64,000 bases of DNA from Charina bottae. Its lineage: Eukaryota; Chordata; Lepidosauria; Squamata; Charinaidae. Shown here one piece after another: positions 49,951 through 61,504 of the stretch (position 1 is the stretch's first letter; the number at the start of each line of letters is the position of its first letter). The translations under genes were made by a program, and so were the position numbers. The notes under the pieces were generated by a model. That model did no database searches and was not told where the DNA came from. It was given only the letters and a program-made list of their open reading frames with translations. The stretch is from positions 9,095,268-9,159,267 of the forward strand of contig JALMGJ010000029.1 of assembly GCA_023362775.1 (NCBI GenBank), given 5' to 3'.

Positions 49951-52900
49951 GATGGTGGTTGGATAATGCTAAGGATGCACTGCAATAGATAAATTCCATC
50001 ATTCCTACCAAAGAAAACTCCCCTTTTTTGTGCCATTGAAGTTAGAAACTGTCTCATTTTCACTGTCTGCACATTAGCCATTCTGGACTTTCTTGGCTAA
50101 AGAGCAGGGGAAAATGTTTAAAATAAATAGAATTGAAAATCATATGAGATCTGCCCTGATTGTATAAACACAATCTGTCTTCAATCAAGTTGGCCCCAAG
50201 ACTTTTCCGATTACTGACTCTAGCCACCTTCCCAGCATTTAGAATTTCTAAAGAAATTATTTATTCTTGCACTCAGAGAAGAAGAAAATGTTCACCCCAA
50301 AAATTAACTACATGAGTTATTTTCTCATTTCGGAGGCTGATTAAAATTTCATTAGGTAGTGATGGAAAATTTCAGCAAGACCAATCAGAGAAACATTTGG
50401 ATCCATCAGTGTCTTTCAATGAATGAATCCTTCTGTAAAATTACAGTGCCTTGTTTTTCACCAAGACTTGCCAACCATAATAAACTGGAGCATTTTTGAA
50501 CCCACAGAGCATCCTTAGTTATTCAACATGTATAGAAGTAAAGAAAGCAATGGAACATGGTAAGACAAAATGCTTCAAAACATTTAGGACGTTCTTGTTT
50601 TTTTGAATCAGAAAAGCTCAAACTTCCCATGTTCATGGCAGAAAGGTTTGGTTAACTTTGGTTCTATATCAGTTATATATAATTAGATATAGGAGTCCAA
50701 TTTTAGAGTAAAAGTGTAGATGAGATATCTAACTCTTTCTTAAACCTAAGGTACTTTCTTCTGCCAAAATTTCACATGGGAAGAGGAGTCATTTGAGGTG
50801 AAAGCAGTTGTAAGATTGAATCTTCTAACTTACACACTTCTTTTATTCTAAAAATTAGAATTCTGATCTCTGTTCTATGTAGAGTCTACATGATGTTACA
50901 TTGAACTGTGGACAGGCTGCCTGCAAGCCTAAATTCTATGCAAGTATTAGAAGATCTGGGGAGAAAAAAAACCTCACCTGGTTATGCATGAATGCATAAT
51001 TGAATACCCAGAGTTTTTTTGATATCTCATATTGAATAGTCTGGAATGCATAACTTCGTCTCTATCTCCAAAAGTAAATTGTTCATGTGATTAAGGATAT
51101 GGGCTTAAACAAAGATCTATGTCATCAAATTTAAAGCACAGCTTTTTAGGTGATTTAATTTTCTTTAGCTCTGAAAACTATACACTATATCATAGTTCAA
51201 CAGGGAGAAAAAGGGATGTCTGCAGGGAGGGGGAGGTCAAAAAGTACAGCTGATGGCTGGAACCATGTGATCAAAGCTCTGCCCCTTTTTAAACAGGTGA
51301 GCAGTTAGGCAGGGAGGTTGGTAAAGCAGTAACAAACTCAATTGCTCCCTAGAGCTTCCTCTGAAACATAAGTTTATACTGTTCATTACCCCCTTCTCAT
51401 GAAGCTCCCCATCCTGTACACAAGCAGTTGTCTTCTCCCCCTTTTCTGGACTTTTTGAGGGGTTCTCAGTATTACTTATGTGGAACTGGGGATTTCTCAA
51501 GATTTTAACTTCTGAAAACTCTTTGTTAAGTTTCTAGGAAAGTCCTATGACTTCTCCTCTGGATCCCAGTTCTAGTCTTTTCTGCTCTCCAGCATTCCTT
51601 GTTCTGGCATCCTGGGCTGCATTTCTCTCTTCTTCCCAGCCACCCAGATTTTTCTGCCTTTCCAGAAAAAAAAGAGTCCCAAATTCATCTGCACCACTTG
51701 TCCTCCACTGGCCTGTCAGCTTCTTTAGCTTGTGTGCAAAGCTTACAGTTCAGTAGCCTCACTGTGTCCAGTATTCAGTGTGGTTTCTTACCTCTCTCTG
51801 TATTTCAATATAACAGAGAGGTAACACTTCAACACAGCATTTCATGTTACTGCAATTTTTATAAATGCTATACTTGAGATAGCCTTGTTAACTTGTTCTA
51901 ACACACACATCTGACCTTTGATCATCTCTGACCCCTGGACATATCAAAGAGAGAAGGGGATCCAACATGCAATGTAAGTGCTTCAGATAGGAGACAGAGA
52001 AAGCAAAATGTTCGTGGGAAACAACAGACTTTTATTAGGTATCAGAACATACTGATTTCTTCCTCTTTGCTGTATTGCCAGTGTGTAAGTAATCCAAAGA
52101 TCAGTGAAGGAATTTATCTGGTTCACATGCAAAGGTCCTGTTGAATTGGATAATTTTAGGTTAATTTTTACAGATACTCCGTTTATTTCTTCAATTCATA
52201 TCTTGTTGCCTGCTTCAAAAAAATGCAGGATGGCTTGGTTCGATCCATAATCTTACCTCCAAGTTCCCTTCCAACTCTATGATTCTCTAATAGGAGTATG
52301 TTCCAAGTCTGGCCAATTTGTAAAGCTCACCAGTTGCTGAAATTTCATCCAGTCTCAAATGACAGGGAAATTAAGTCCCTCATTCAAGAATGACCAAGTC
52401 ATACACAGACACTGATCATTTCTTGTCTGTAAAATCACAATTACTAGCATATATAAAGGGTCATCAAACATACCTCATCCTATATCATCTGAGCTTACAC
52501 ATTCACACTGAATGAGCAAATTATAATGATTAAACCTGGAACAACACAAAATGTACTTGTATGCTAAAAATCCTTCATCATTAGCACCTTTAAATATAGT
52601 CACAATTCACTGAAAGGTTTTGTGTTGGGTAGGTGGGTAAACATAATATTGAACAGAAATACCAAGTTTCTCACAGAATGCCTGAAAGTTACTCAAAACC
52701 ATACGTAGCCAAGTTCAGGTTAGTAGCATTAAGTCTAAGAGGTCACCAACTTGATTAATGAGCGCTGTCAAAGAAGCTATTAGAGAAAGCTCACTTCCTT
52801 CAGAAAATGGAAGTCTTGCCTAAATAAAGAGAACAAAAAGGAACACCAACTTGCATAAAAGTGTGCAGATGAAAAGCCCCCTCTGCCAAGATTTTGAGGA

Positions 52901-53934
52901 ACATATTGTTAATAACATTAAGACCAGCAATAAAATGCTATTTAAATTCATCATAGCAGGAATATAGTTTAAATGGGCCTGGGGGAGGGGAATAAGGAGG
53001 GGGGATGAATGGCAACATGTGAACATGTGATGAAATCATCAGGAAACATCACGACTTGTGCACTTGCATCATATGTCATTACATTGTAAGATAAGCACAC
53101 AGTTTCTACAACAAGGTGATGATGTACGTGTCACATTGAAATCATTGTGGCTTGTTTTGGATGGGGGCTTATAGTTAAGATTGATGTCTAGGAAATTAAG
53201 AGACAGCAAATAAATTGCAGAGATTGTAGAGGCTGAAGGAATGCTTTACAGAAGATGAAAGGCAGAAACTGATGCCTCACCTGACATTTTCAGGACTGTT
53301 GTCTGGGCAAACAGTGCTGAAAATCGATAAAGTTCTACATTTTATTGCCAAGAGGAAAATAAGCCAGCTACAACATACAACATACATTTCAGGGCTTCTG
53401 AAGAATTCTCATGTGAACTTGCTTAGCTAACAAAAATATGTATGTGTATCCACAACTGTCTTTTCCATCAGCAGCCTTTAAAAAAGAGAATTGTGGAAAT
53501 AAAGGCCAATGAGCTGATTGTCTCCTTTGGATAAAGGAGTACAAAGCATTATTTGAGACAGAGAGAAACCGAGGAGAGAAGAACATGTTCTTGAAGAAGG
53601 AACATCTCCAGAACAGACAGTTTCGCTACAATTCTAAAATGCTTTGAAAGCATCAATCCTTGGAGATTGGGGTGGCTAGAAATACTATCAAAGAAATAAA
53701 TAAAAATGTACAGCTGAAGGATCTGGTAGTTGGACTTCCAACAGAAATTTGAAGAAGTTCCTGATCAAAGTCTTCTAAGAAAGCTAAATGTTCATAGGAA
53801 ATTCCCTACAATGTGGTAGCTATGCACAGAAGAGGAAGCAAAAGTATGAATAAATGGTACAGTGGAGGAATAGAAATAATTGGTGTCCAAGTATATATGT
53901 TGAAATTAATGCTTTTTAGTTTCTTCAGACAGGG
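49951..53934. other. Unassigned DNA; half MITE near 51236-51296
   Basis: GTGATCAAAGCTCTGCCCC near 51270 belongs to the GTCAAGATGG family. No exon is recognised. Confidence 0.35.
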
Positions 53935-54180
53935 CCGCAACTAGGGGGGGGGACAAGCGGGGCATGTGCCCTGGGCGCCAGGCTGGGGGGGGGGCACCAA
54001 AATGCCTCTTTCGACAGCCAACCCTTAGGGAGACCCGCATTCCTCCCACCGCCACCGCCCACAAAGAGGCTACATACAGTAGACGGCTTTCAAAAACTGG
54101 GAAAGCAACTCCAGGTACCACAACAGAACTCCATCCCTCTTCAACACAACGTCGGTCAGTGCCTAAATGGAACTAAATTA
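53935..54180. repeat. Unclassified GC-rich interspersed repeat
   Basis: CAGGGCCGCAACTAGGGGG then GGGCATGTGCCCTGGGCGCC, with G-runs, in AT-rich surroundings. It looks like the start of a DNA transposon, but I cannot place its right end. Confidence 0.4.
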
Positions 54181-54570
54181 ATAAATAAATGTCCAATATT
54201 CTTAGTTTAACAGCTCCTTCTGTGTCAGGAGTACCTTCGGAATTTTGAGAGCATGTGATGGGCATGTTCACAAGAGGGAGAAGTCCTTATTCCCCAAATG
54301 GCTTCCAAAGGGTGTGCATAGCTGATCAGCAGACATCTATTCTCCAGAAGTTAAATTAGCAAGCCAGGATAGTCCAAGCTGAAATCTTTCTGGCCCCCAA
54401 ACTGCCCTGCAACTAAACTTGGCACTTGGCACTGTGGCTTGCCAACTTAAAGAATTCTTGAAAATGTCATGGAAAACAGGGAGATGTTGAACATCAAGGA
54501 AAGGCTTAACCTTTGCCTCCCTTGGTTTAGGGACCCTGCTTTGACTGACAGTTGAGGTTGAGATGCTGAA

Positions 54571-54909
54571 AAGGTAAAGGTAAAGGTTCCCCCCGCACAT
54601 TTCTGCAGTCATGTCCGACTATAGGGGCCAGTGCTCATCTCCGTTTGTTAGCCGAAGAGCCAGCGTTGTCCAAAGACGCTTCCACGGTCATGTGGCCACA
54701 TGATGCGCGCGGAATGCTGTTACCTTCCCACTGAAGTGGTACCTATTAATCTACTTGCATTTGCATGCTTTCGAATTGCTAGGTTGGCAAGAGCTGGGGC
54801 GAGTGCGGGAGCTCACTCTGTCACGCGGGGCTAGGGATTCAAACCTCTGAACTTGTGATCTTCCGATCGACAAGCCTGGCGTCTTACCTGCTGTGCCACC
54901 ACGCCCCAC
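54571..54909 (-). mobile_element. tRNA-derived SINE, copy 6, with 13-bp target duplication
   Basis: Full length. Flanked by TTGAGATGCTGAA (54558-54570) and TTGTGATGCTGAA (54910-54922), one mismatch. Confidence 0.93.
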
Positions 54910-54922
54910 TTGTGATGCTGAA

Positions 54923-55786
54923 CTGTATCAATAATTCTCTGGAGACTGCTGGTTTGGCTGGATTGGATGTATTTTGGGGAAGAAAATACATGATTTTAAA
55001 TTTAGAATTAAGCATTTAAATCAACTCTCCAAGTGAGTTACTTTTTTCACCACTTAATAGGCCCTTTATCATTAATCCTGTTTACTTCAGATATGTTCTA
55101 CATTGCTTATACAGTACTTCTAAAGATGATTAGCTTTCCTTTTTTAATAAGGATTTTTGGATCTGTAAAAAACTTGCATTTTTTTAAAGGCATTAACAAA
55201 GACTCCTGTGAAGTTTACCAAAGACATGGAAACTGCCAGCTGCTGACAGATTTATTTTGATGGATTAGTTTACTTTATAAATTCTGTACTGCCAATGGTC
55301 CAATAACAAAAAGGCTGATAACAAGGAAATAAGTGATCCAACATAAAGGCATCCGCGTTTGTCTTCTTGTTTTTAACTTCCTTGCCAGCTACAGTATGGG
55401 GTGGAACTAGGAAGAAATCTGAGACTGCTCAGAATGAAAACAATGAACATTATCCATTCTAGCCAACTCTAGTATTACAGTACAAGTTTCACTTCCATTT
55501 AATTTTCTGTTTTGGCTTCCAGTCTGTGCGCAGGAGGATGTTCTCCTTTGAGGCTGCTTGCAACATAGACGAAAGAAGAGCAATGAAACAAAAAAATAAA
55601 TGACTTATTGGAGGAAAACGGATTGATGCAGGCTTTTCCAGCATCTCATCCCCAGTGGGTCTTGGAGGAAAATGTGTACCTAAAGGAGAGAGATTAAGAG
55701 AAAGGTCACAGGTAAACTCAGCCAGCTAGATGGCAGTGGCACTGAAGGAAGGTGATTAGGAGCACCCGCGTTTTTCACATTAGGTT
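54923..55786. other. Unassigned DNA
   Basis: Nothing recognised. Confidence 0.35.
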
Positions 55787-55855
55787 GTAATTTAAAAGAG
55801 ATTTTTTACAAAATGATGTACCGTTGGTATATGACACCAGAAAAAACTTTCTAGA

Positions 55856-56277
55856 ATGTATAAAGGTACTTCAAATCTATGTTGGAAATGTGGAAAACAT
55901 GAAGGGTCGTTTTATCAGGCTTGGTGGACTTGTAAAAAAGCTACAAAATTTTGGGTTCAAATACACACAGTGATGCAAAGAATTTTAAAAATTAATATTC
56001 AACTGAAAGCAGAACTTTTCTTATTGGGACTAATGGACAGACAACTAGAAAAACTTGTGGACAGTTGTTTTTCTACATGGTAAGTGCGGTGAGATTATTA
56101 TATGGACAAAGATGGAAAGATTCTGAAATACCCACAATGGGGGAAGGGTTGGTGAAGATGACAGAATTTGCAGAGATGGCAAAATTGACTTGTTTGATTA
56201 GGGGAAAGACAATAATTACATTTGTCGGTGACTGGAAACCCTTTATGGACTTTTTGCTGAAAATAGAAAAAAAATGA
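55856..56277 (+). pseudogene. L1 ORF2 C-terminal fragment (frameshifted)
   Basis: Two overlapping frames (55856-56083 and 56065-56277) together give the last 140 or so residues of L1 ORF2, including a CCHC-like cluster (CWKC ... H ... WWTC) of the C-terminal domain. RT and endonuclease are absent because of 5' truncation. Confidence 0.85.
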
Positions 56278-56402
56278 ACTTGTGATTTATGGGTTTGATG
56301 ATAACAAAGGGTATAATATGGAAAGAAGGAAGCCACGATGTAACCTCAGAGCGAGAGGGTAAAATATAAATGCATTTATAACTACTGTAAAGATCGGAAA
56401 CC

Positions 56403-56651
56403 GTTCCTTCCTTCCTTCCTTCCTTCCTTCCTTCCTTCCTTCCTTCCATCCATCCATCCATCCATCCATCCATCCAATCTTATCTCATCTCATCTCATCT
56501 CATCTCATCTCATCTCATCTCATCTCATCTCATCTTATCATCTTATCATCTTATCTTATCTTATCTTATCTTATCTTATCTTATCTTATCTTATCTTATC
56601 TTATCTTATCTTATCATCTTTTTACTTTTACTTTTCTTTTTTCTTTTCTTT

Positions 56652-56717
<66 letters not shown>

Positions 56718-56735
56718 CTTTCTTTTTTTTTAAAT
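56403..56735. repeat. Compound pyrimidine-rich microsatellite
   Basis: Five motifs follow each other: (TTCC)n to about 56446, (ATCC)n to 56475, (ATCTC)n to about 56533, (TTATC)n to about 56614, then (CTTT)n/(CTTTT)n to 56735. Confidence 0.97.
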
Positions 56736-57002
56736 TTGTATTGTTTTTACTTTGTAAAAAAACTTATTTAAAAAAAATCAAATTAAAAGGAGCAACCACC
56801 CTCAAAATATTTCCTGCCAAGATGAAAAGTCAGATGTTATATGGGGATGAGATTTGGGTGTGGGATGAGAAGATCATTGCCCAGTTGGGACAAAGCTAGT
56901 AGAACAGTTTCCTAAAGAAGATTCAGGGCCTCCTTTTAGGGCACTCTTTCTGCCTGTCTTAGGATGGAAGCAGAGCTAATTTTCAGTAAGAATTCACCTT
57001 GC

Positions 57003-57129
57003 ACCATTTATTTAATTAGACTATTTGTATGGCCACTCATCTCATCACAATGGCTCTGGGTGGTGTAGAGCAAGTTCAAACCAAACCACAACAAAATAAT
57101 CCATCTCTCATCCACAGGGTCAGAAACAA

Positions 57130-57161
<32 letters not shown>

Positions 57162-57460
57162 CAGTAAACCTCATCAACCAGCAGAACTTCTTAACTTCTC
57201 AGCCCCAATGCCTGTGAGAGCAACCAGGTTTTAAGTGCCTTATGGAAGGCTGAGAGGGTGGGGGCCTTGCGAATCTCCCGGTGGGGGGGGGGATGCTGCT
57301 CCAGAGGGCAAATGCTGCAGAAGAGAAGGCATGATTCCAGAATCCAGGATGATGATGTTACATAATTGAGGAGATCTGGAGCGTGCCCTCCCTGTTAGAT
57401 CTGGCGGGGTGAGCAGAAGCAATCAGAGACAGGCGGTCCTGAAAATAGCCTGGCACTATT
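57003..57460 (-). mobile_element. Old CR1/L3-type LINE fragment, copy E
   Basis: Inverted tail (TTTATTTAATTAG...), GGCTCTGGGTGGTGTAGAGC, then inverted RT C-terminal codons with gaps. A (CA)n run (57129-57160) is embedded. Confidence 0.65.
57129..57160. repeat. (CA)n microsatellite
   Basis: Pure CA dinucleotides. Confidence 0.95.
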
Positions 57461-57515
57461 AAGGTGCTACAAGAAATTAGAAGTGTCTACTTAGTTTAAG
57501 TGTCTACTTAGTATA

Positions 57516-57853
57516 AGGGGCATGGTGGCTCAGTGGGTATGATTCCAGGCTTGTCGATCGGAAGATCACAAGTTCGGAGGTTCGAATCCCTAGCCCTGCA
57601 TGCGGAGTGAGCTCCTGCACTAGCCCCAGCTCTTGCCAACCTAGCAATTCGAAAGCATGCAAATGCAAGTAGATACTGTAAGTAGGTACCACTTCTGTGG
57701 GTAGGTAACAGAGTTCTGCGCGTGTCATGTGGCCACATGACCGTGGAAGCGTCTTCGGACAGCGATGGCTCTTCGGCTAACAAACGGAGATGAGCACCGG
57801 CCCCTAGAGTCGGACACGACTGCACAAATGTGCGGGGGGAACCTTTACCTTTT
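57516..57853 (+). mobile_element. tRNA-derived SINE, copy 7
   Basis: Full length. Flanked by TACTTAGTATA (57505-57515) and TACTTAGTTTA (57854-57864). A 17-bp tandem repeat (AAGTGTCTACTTAGTTT) precedes it. Confidence 0.9.
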
Positions 57854-58157
57854 TACTTAGTTTATATTTGTATCACGTGGGTAGAACCTATGCAGCAAAT
57901 TCCAGTTTCCTTTCCTATATCTACAGTATATTCCCTCTCTTATTTAGAAGGATCTCAGTTCTTGGAACAGTGAAAACATCAGAGGGAAACTTTGCAAATC
58001 GGATGCTTGTAGAGATGTTACGGTGGTATAATCTTCAAAGTCATCATCTTGCTACCACCTTGTAAGCAACAGAGAAGCCTGTCCCAAAATCTGGTCAACA
58101 TCACTAATGTTCTCTTAAGGAAGGTTTCTATATTTCTGTTTTCAGACCATGCCTTTC

Positions 58158-58281
58158 ATATACCCTGAAGGGAGATTTTGTAAACATCCAATGGAACAGT
58201 ACCTCTGGCCCTGTGGTGCCGGCCAAGCAGAAAACATTATTCATTATGTCCTCTCCTGCCCTATCTATGATGAAATCAAGG
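58158..58281 (+). mobile_element. LINE C-terminal zinc-knuckle fragment
   Basis: One frame reads YPEGRFCKHPMEQYLWPCGAG then ENIIHYVLSCPIYDEI, a C...C-G...H-x4-C knuckle typical of non-LTR ORF2 C-termini. The clade is unknown to me. Confidence 0.5.
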
Positions 58282-58730
58282 GAAAAAAAGATTTTTTTTA
58301 AAAAAATAAAGTTTATTTATTTTACTACAAGCTTGAAAAAAAAATAACCAAATTACACACAAAAAACCCCTAAGTACAAAAACAAACTATAAACAAAAAT
58401 AAACAAAGTTCAAACAATAACAAATGAAATGAGAGAGGGGAAAAAAAGAACATTAGAAACAGTATTACCTAAACAGTATATGAAGATTTCAAATTTAAAA
58501 GAAAAGAAGACTCTGTGATTGTAAAATACCATAAAAACTGTGCCAAGGTGAAAACACTGCATCATTTTTTGATTTGTAGAAAAGTTCATCTTTTTAAAAA
58601 TTGATAAATTGCACCTAAATTATACCATACTTACCTGGAAGGGGAAGATACCTTTTATGACATTGCATAAAAGAAGAATTAAATACAACAAAGAAAAAAA
58701 AGCAAACAGGTGGAACTAGTGCTACAAATA
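58282..58730. other. A-rich DNA
   Basis: Many A-runs with AATAAA-like blocks. It may be a LINE 3' region. No frame is seen. Confidence 0.35.
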
Positions 58731-58732
58731 AA

Positions 58733-58885
58733 ATGACGGACTGGCAGCACCAGCCAACATTAGTGGATCTCAGAAAGCTAAGAAGGATTGGATTTGGTTA
58801 GTAATGGGATGGGAGACCTCAAGTAATGGGATGGGAGACCTCAAGGAAATCCAAGTTTATAGGTTAGCCTGGGAAGTTAGAAAAA
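58733..58885 (+). mobile_element. 5S-derived SINE, copy 4, partial
   Basis: GATCTCAGAAAGCTAAGAAGG, then GGTTAGTAATGGGATGGGAG. A 22-bp tandem duplication (GGGATGGGAGACCTCAAG part) lies inside at about 58799-58842. Confidence 0.7.
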
Positions 58886-58939
58886 AAAATCTGAGAAGAT
58901 GATCTGTAGCTTGAATCATGTCAACTGGATTTCTATTTT

Positions 58940-58988
58940 CTCAGTGGAAACGTTTTGCTCCTTATCCAAGGAGCTTCTTCAGTCTGAG
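58940..58988 (-). ncRNA. Hammerhead-like motif, palindrome left arm (core mutated)
   Basis: Mirror of the right arm, but the base after stem II is A (AAAAC for GAAAC), altering an invariant core G. Predicted inactive. Confidence 0.7.
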
Positions 58989-59164
58989 CAAAGTTAGTAA
59001 GGGAATCCTTAAATATGTTTCTTGGTGGCTGTGTGACCTTGCACCTGGGGCTAGGTCATGGTTATTTTTGAGATGTTATTTCTATAAATAACCATGACCT
59101 AGCCCCAGGTGCAAGGTCACACAGCCACCTAGAAACTTATTTAAGGATTCCCTTACTAACTTTG

Positions 59165-59213
59165 CTCAGACTGAAGAAGCTCCTTGGATAAGGAGCGAAA
59201 CGTTTCCACTGAG
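59165..59213 (+). ncRNA. Hammerhead-ribozyme-like motif, palindrome right arm
   Basis: CTCAG-A-CTGAAGA-A, stem II GCTCCTT/AAGGAGC with GGAT loop (7 perfect pairs), GAAAC (59197-59201), GTTTCCA, CTGAG. CTCAG/CTGAG form stem I. AAACGTTT is palindromic, as in PLE hammerheads that pair through a minimal stem III. Predicted cleavage is near 59204. Confidence 0.78.
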
Positions 59214-59259
59214 AAAATAAAAATCCATTTGACATGATTCAAGCTACAGACAATTCCAC

Positions 59260-60170
59260 CTGGATGACTGAGAACCTTCATAGACATACTGAGAAGATGA
59301 TGTTGCCAAGACATATAAGCAACAGGAGACAAGGTTGACTCAAGGGAAATGTAATATTTTTAGGTAGAATTCAGGTGTGGGCTTTGGAGTAAGCAGTTAA
59401 AGTAATCTTTACAGACGGTGAGAAATACATTTGAGGGTTTGGATTATCATTTACTCATCACATTTATTTAGCTGCTGATTTTCAGAAGAACAATTCTTTG
59501 AAAGTGGCTGATAATCAGTACAAACAACTGTCAATAATAATGAATAGATATTTATACATTACTCTGGCCTTCTGTCCCTTCCTAATGTATGTACTGTAGT
59601 GCAGACAAGACTCCTGGGCACTAGGACAATAAAACTCCCAGCAGCTGTATTTGACCAATATGCTAAGCTTGGTTATTCATAAGCTTTTCTTTGGGTGGCA
59701 TTCCATGAGTTGTGTGAATCCAAGAACTGGGTTAATTCTGTACCGAGATTGAGTCAGTTGTGTAAATGATTGCTATTCATTTGGTTGATGTGGAGTTTAC
59801 TTGAGGCTGCAGAACTTTGGACCAACAAACCTGGCAGAGTCTCATTCTCTCTCCCTCTCTCCCTCTCTCTCTCTCCCCCAGATCTGAAAGCTCTCACCCT
59901 AAGAAATGTTTCCAATACCCTACCAAGAAATAGCAAAGAGACCTCTGTTAGGAAACACCCCCTTCCAGCACCTTTATTAGAACTAATCCAGGTATCACAA
60001 GGGATCTTCTTGTGATATCTGGACTTTTTATCCAACCTCGAATCTTCAACATCAACCAACTTTCTCAATAGAGGGGAGAGCATGATGGAAGAAATGCCAA
60101 ATCAACCCCTTCGAGCTAACGTGCTAGCTTTCTACAAGCAGGGAGGTTTTTTTTTTTAAGAAAACAAGAA
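59260..60170. other. Non-coding DNA upstream of the CpG island
   Basis: A strong polypyrimidine-AG (CTCTCTCTCTCCCCCAG) at about 59864-59880 resembles a plus-strand splice acceptor, but no conserved frame follows. Confidence 0.35.
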
Positions 60171-60828
60171 TCCTCCAAAGCTGTGATCCCGGATCGATGA
60201 AGCTGATACAAAACGGGAGATCCCGGCCGTCCCTGGGTAGGCGCGACTTCTCCCCGTCGCCTGGAGGGCTAGGACGCGGGTCCCCCTTGCACCAGCCCCC
60301 TTTGGAAACGTGGGCTCTCGCCGGCCGGCCGGCTGGCTGGCTGCGCTGCCGTGGTCCCTCTGCCCCTCGGTTCTCCCTCCCCGCCTGGGCTGGCTCGGAG
60401 GAAAGGCGGGGAGAGAGCGGCGGGGGGGGGGGGGGGACGCTGTTAAAGCGCTTTCTTACCGTAAGAGGGAGTTGGGACCCAGCGCTTTCCAGTTAACCGC
60501 GCACCAAAAACTGGGCTCCTCGCAATAAATAGCAGCTCGCCGCTCTCGGGCTTCTCTGTTGCCGTCTCTGCCACCTTTGGGGTCCTGTGGATAGTGCCCC
60601 CCAGCAGGGAAGAGGCCCCCCTCCCCTCCACACCAAACCAGGTAGCCAGTCCCCCCCCCCCCCCCGCAGCCACCCATGTGGACCCATCAGCTTTTGCCTC
60701 TCGGACTCGTCCTCCACTCCGTTCTGGCCATCCCTTTGGCAGGTTAGTTTGCTCTTCGCCGAGGCGCCGCTCTCGTGGTCCGACGGTCGCGGATCTCGGC
60801 CCGCCGAGGTAAACCCTGCGGGGGTTGG

Positions 60829-61060
60829 TCGTGGAGACGTACACACGCGTGTACGCGGGGGGAAGGGAGGTCTGAGCGCTCGCGGGCATCTAGAGGAAAA
60901 TGCGCGGGGTGCGTCGGGCGGAGAGCAATCATCCGTCCGACCAGGTTGGGTTGAGTGATGGGGTTGTTCTTTTCTCTGGCCCTTTGCGGTCGTGGAGACG
61001 CGCACGCACGTGTATGTGGGGGGGGGGGTTGTGCGCGCGCGGGCATTTAGAAGAAACCGT
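60829..61060. repeat. Imperfect tandem duplication inside the CpG island
   Basis: CGTGGAGACG and GCGCGGGCAT...TAGA blocks occur at about 60830-60895 and again at about 60991-61052, offset by about 160 bp. Confidence 0.7.
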
Positions 61061-61264
61061 GTCAGGGTTTGTGGTTGGGCGAGGTCGGGGTCCAACAACT
61101 AAGCTGTGGTCCTCTGGTGTGGTTGCTGCCCGCCCAGCTTCTGCGAAATAATCGTGGTAGCCGCAGACAGGAGAAGCGGGGAGAAGAAATCTGGCGGCGC
61201 AGGGGTTAAGCGTGTGGCGGGACGCCTCTTCCCGGGACCGGTTTAAAGCGAGTCCCTTTAAAGT

Positions 61265-61288
61265 GGCGGCGGCGGCGGCGGCGGCGGC
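61265..61288. repeat. (GGC)n trinucleotide repeat
   Basis: About eight GGC units in the CpG island, typical of 5' untranslated exons. Confidence 0.95.
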
Positions 61289-61480
61289 TGGAGAAAGCAG
61301 CTGAACCGGACCCAAGAAGCCAGTCTGGGCCAGCGGACCTCCTCCGAGTGCCCAGACCAAACTTTGACCCGTTGGGATAGCAGAGAAGTGCGCTCTTTCC
61401 GCGCTACGGAGAGGCTGGATGGCTTGGAAAAGATCCAGCCGGAGTGTGTTTGGTCTCTCTTGCAGAGTTTGTGTGTATTT

Positions 61481-61504
61481 GTGTGTGTGTGTGTGTGTGT
61501 GTGT
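61481..61504. repeat. (GT)n microsatellite
   Basis: Pure GT units at the island edge. Confidence 0.93.

Larger units (their letters stand above)
55787..56775 (+). mobile_element. L1 LINE 3' end with an internal compound microsatellite
   Basis: ORF2 C-terminus: SNLCWKCGKHEGSFYQAWW and TCKKATKFW (the L1 zinc knuckle C-x2-C...), then a frameshift at about 56070 and LYGQRWKDSEIPT, EMAKLTCLI and WKPFMDFLLK, ending at 56277. The 3' UTR is swollen by pyrimidine repeats and closes with an A-rich tail near 56755-56780. Confidence 0.88.
58903..59250. repeat. 348-bp palindrome (165-bp arms, 18-bp loop)
   Basis: 58903-59067 and 59086-59250 are reverse complements with about five mismatches. The inner part reads GCACCTGGGGCTAGGTCATG. 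Each arm contains a hammerhead-like motif near its outer third. No protein frame. It is probably a foldback of a PLE terminal repeat. Confidence 0.93.
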
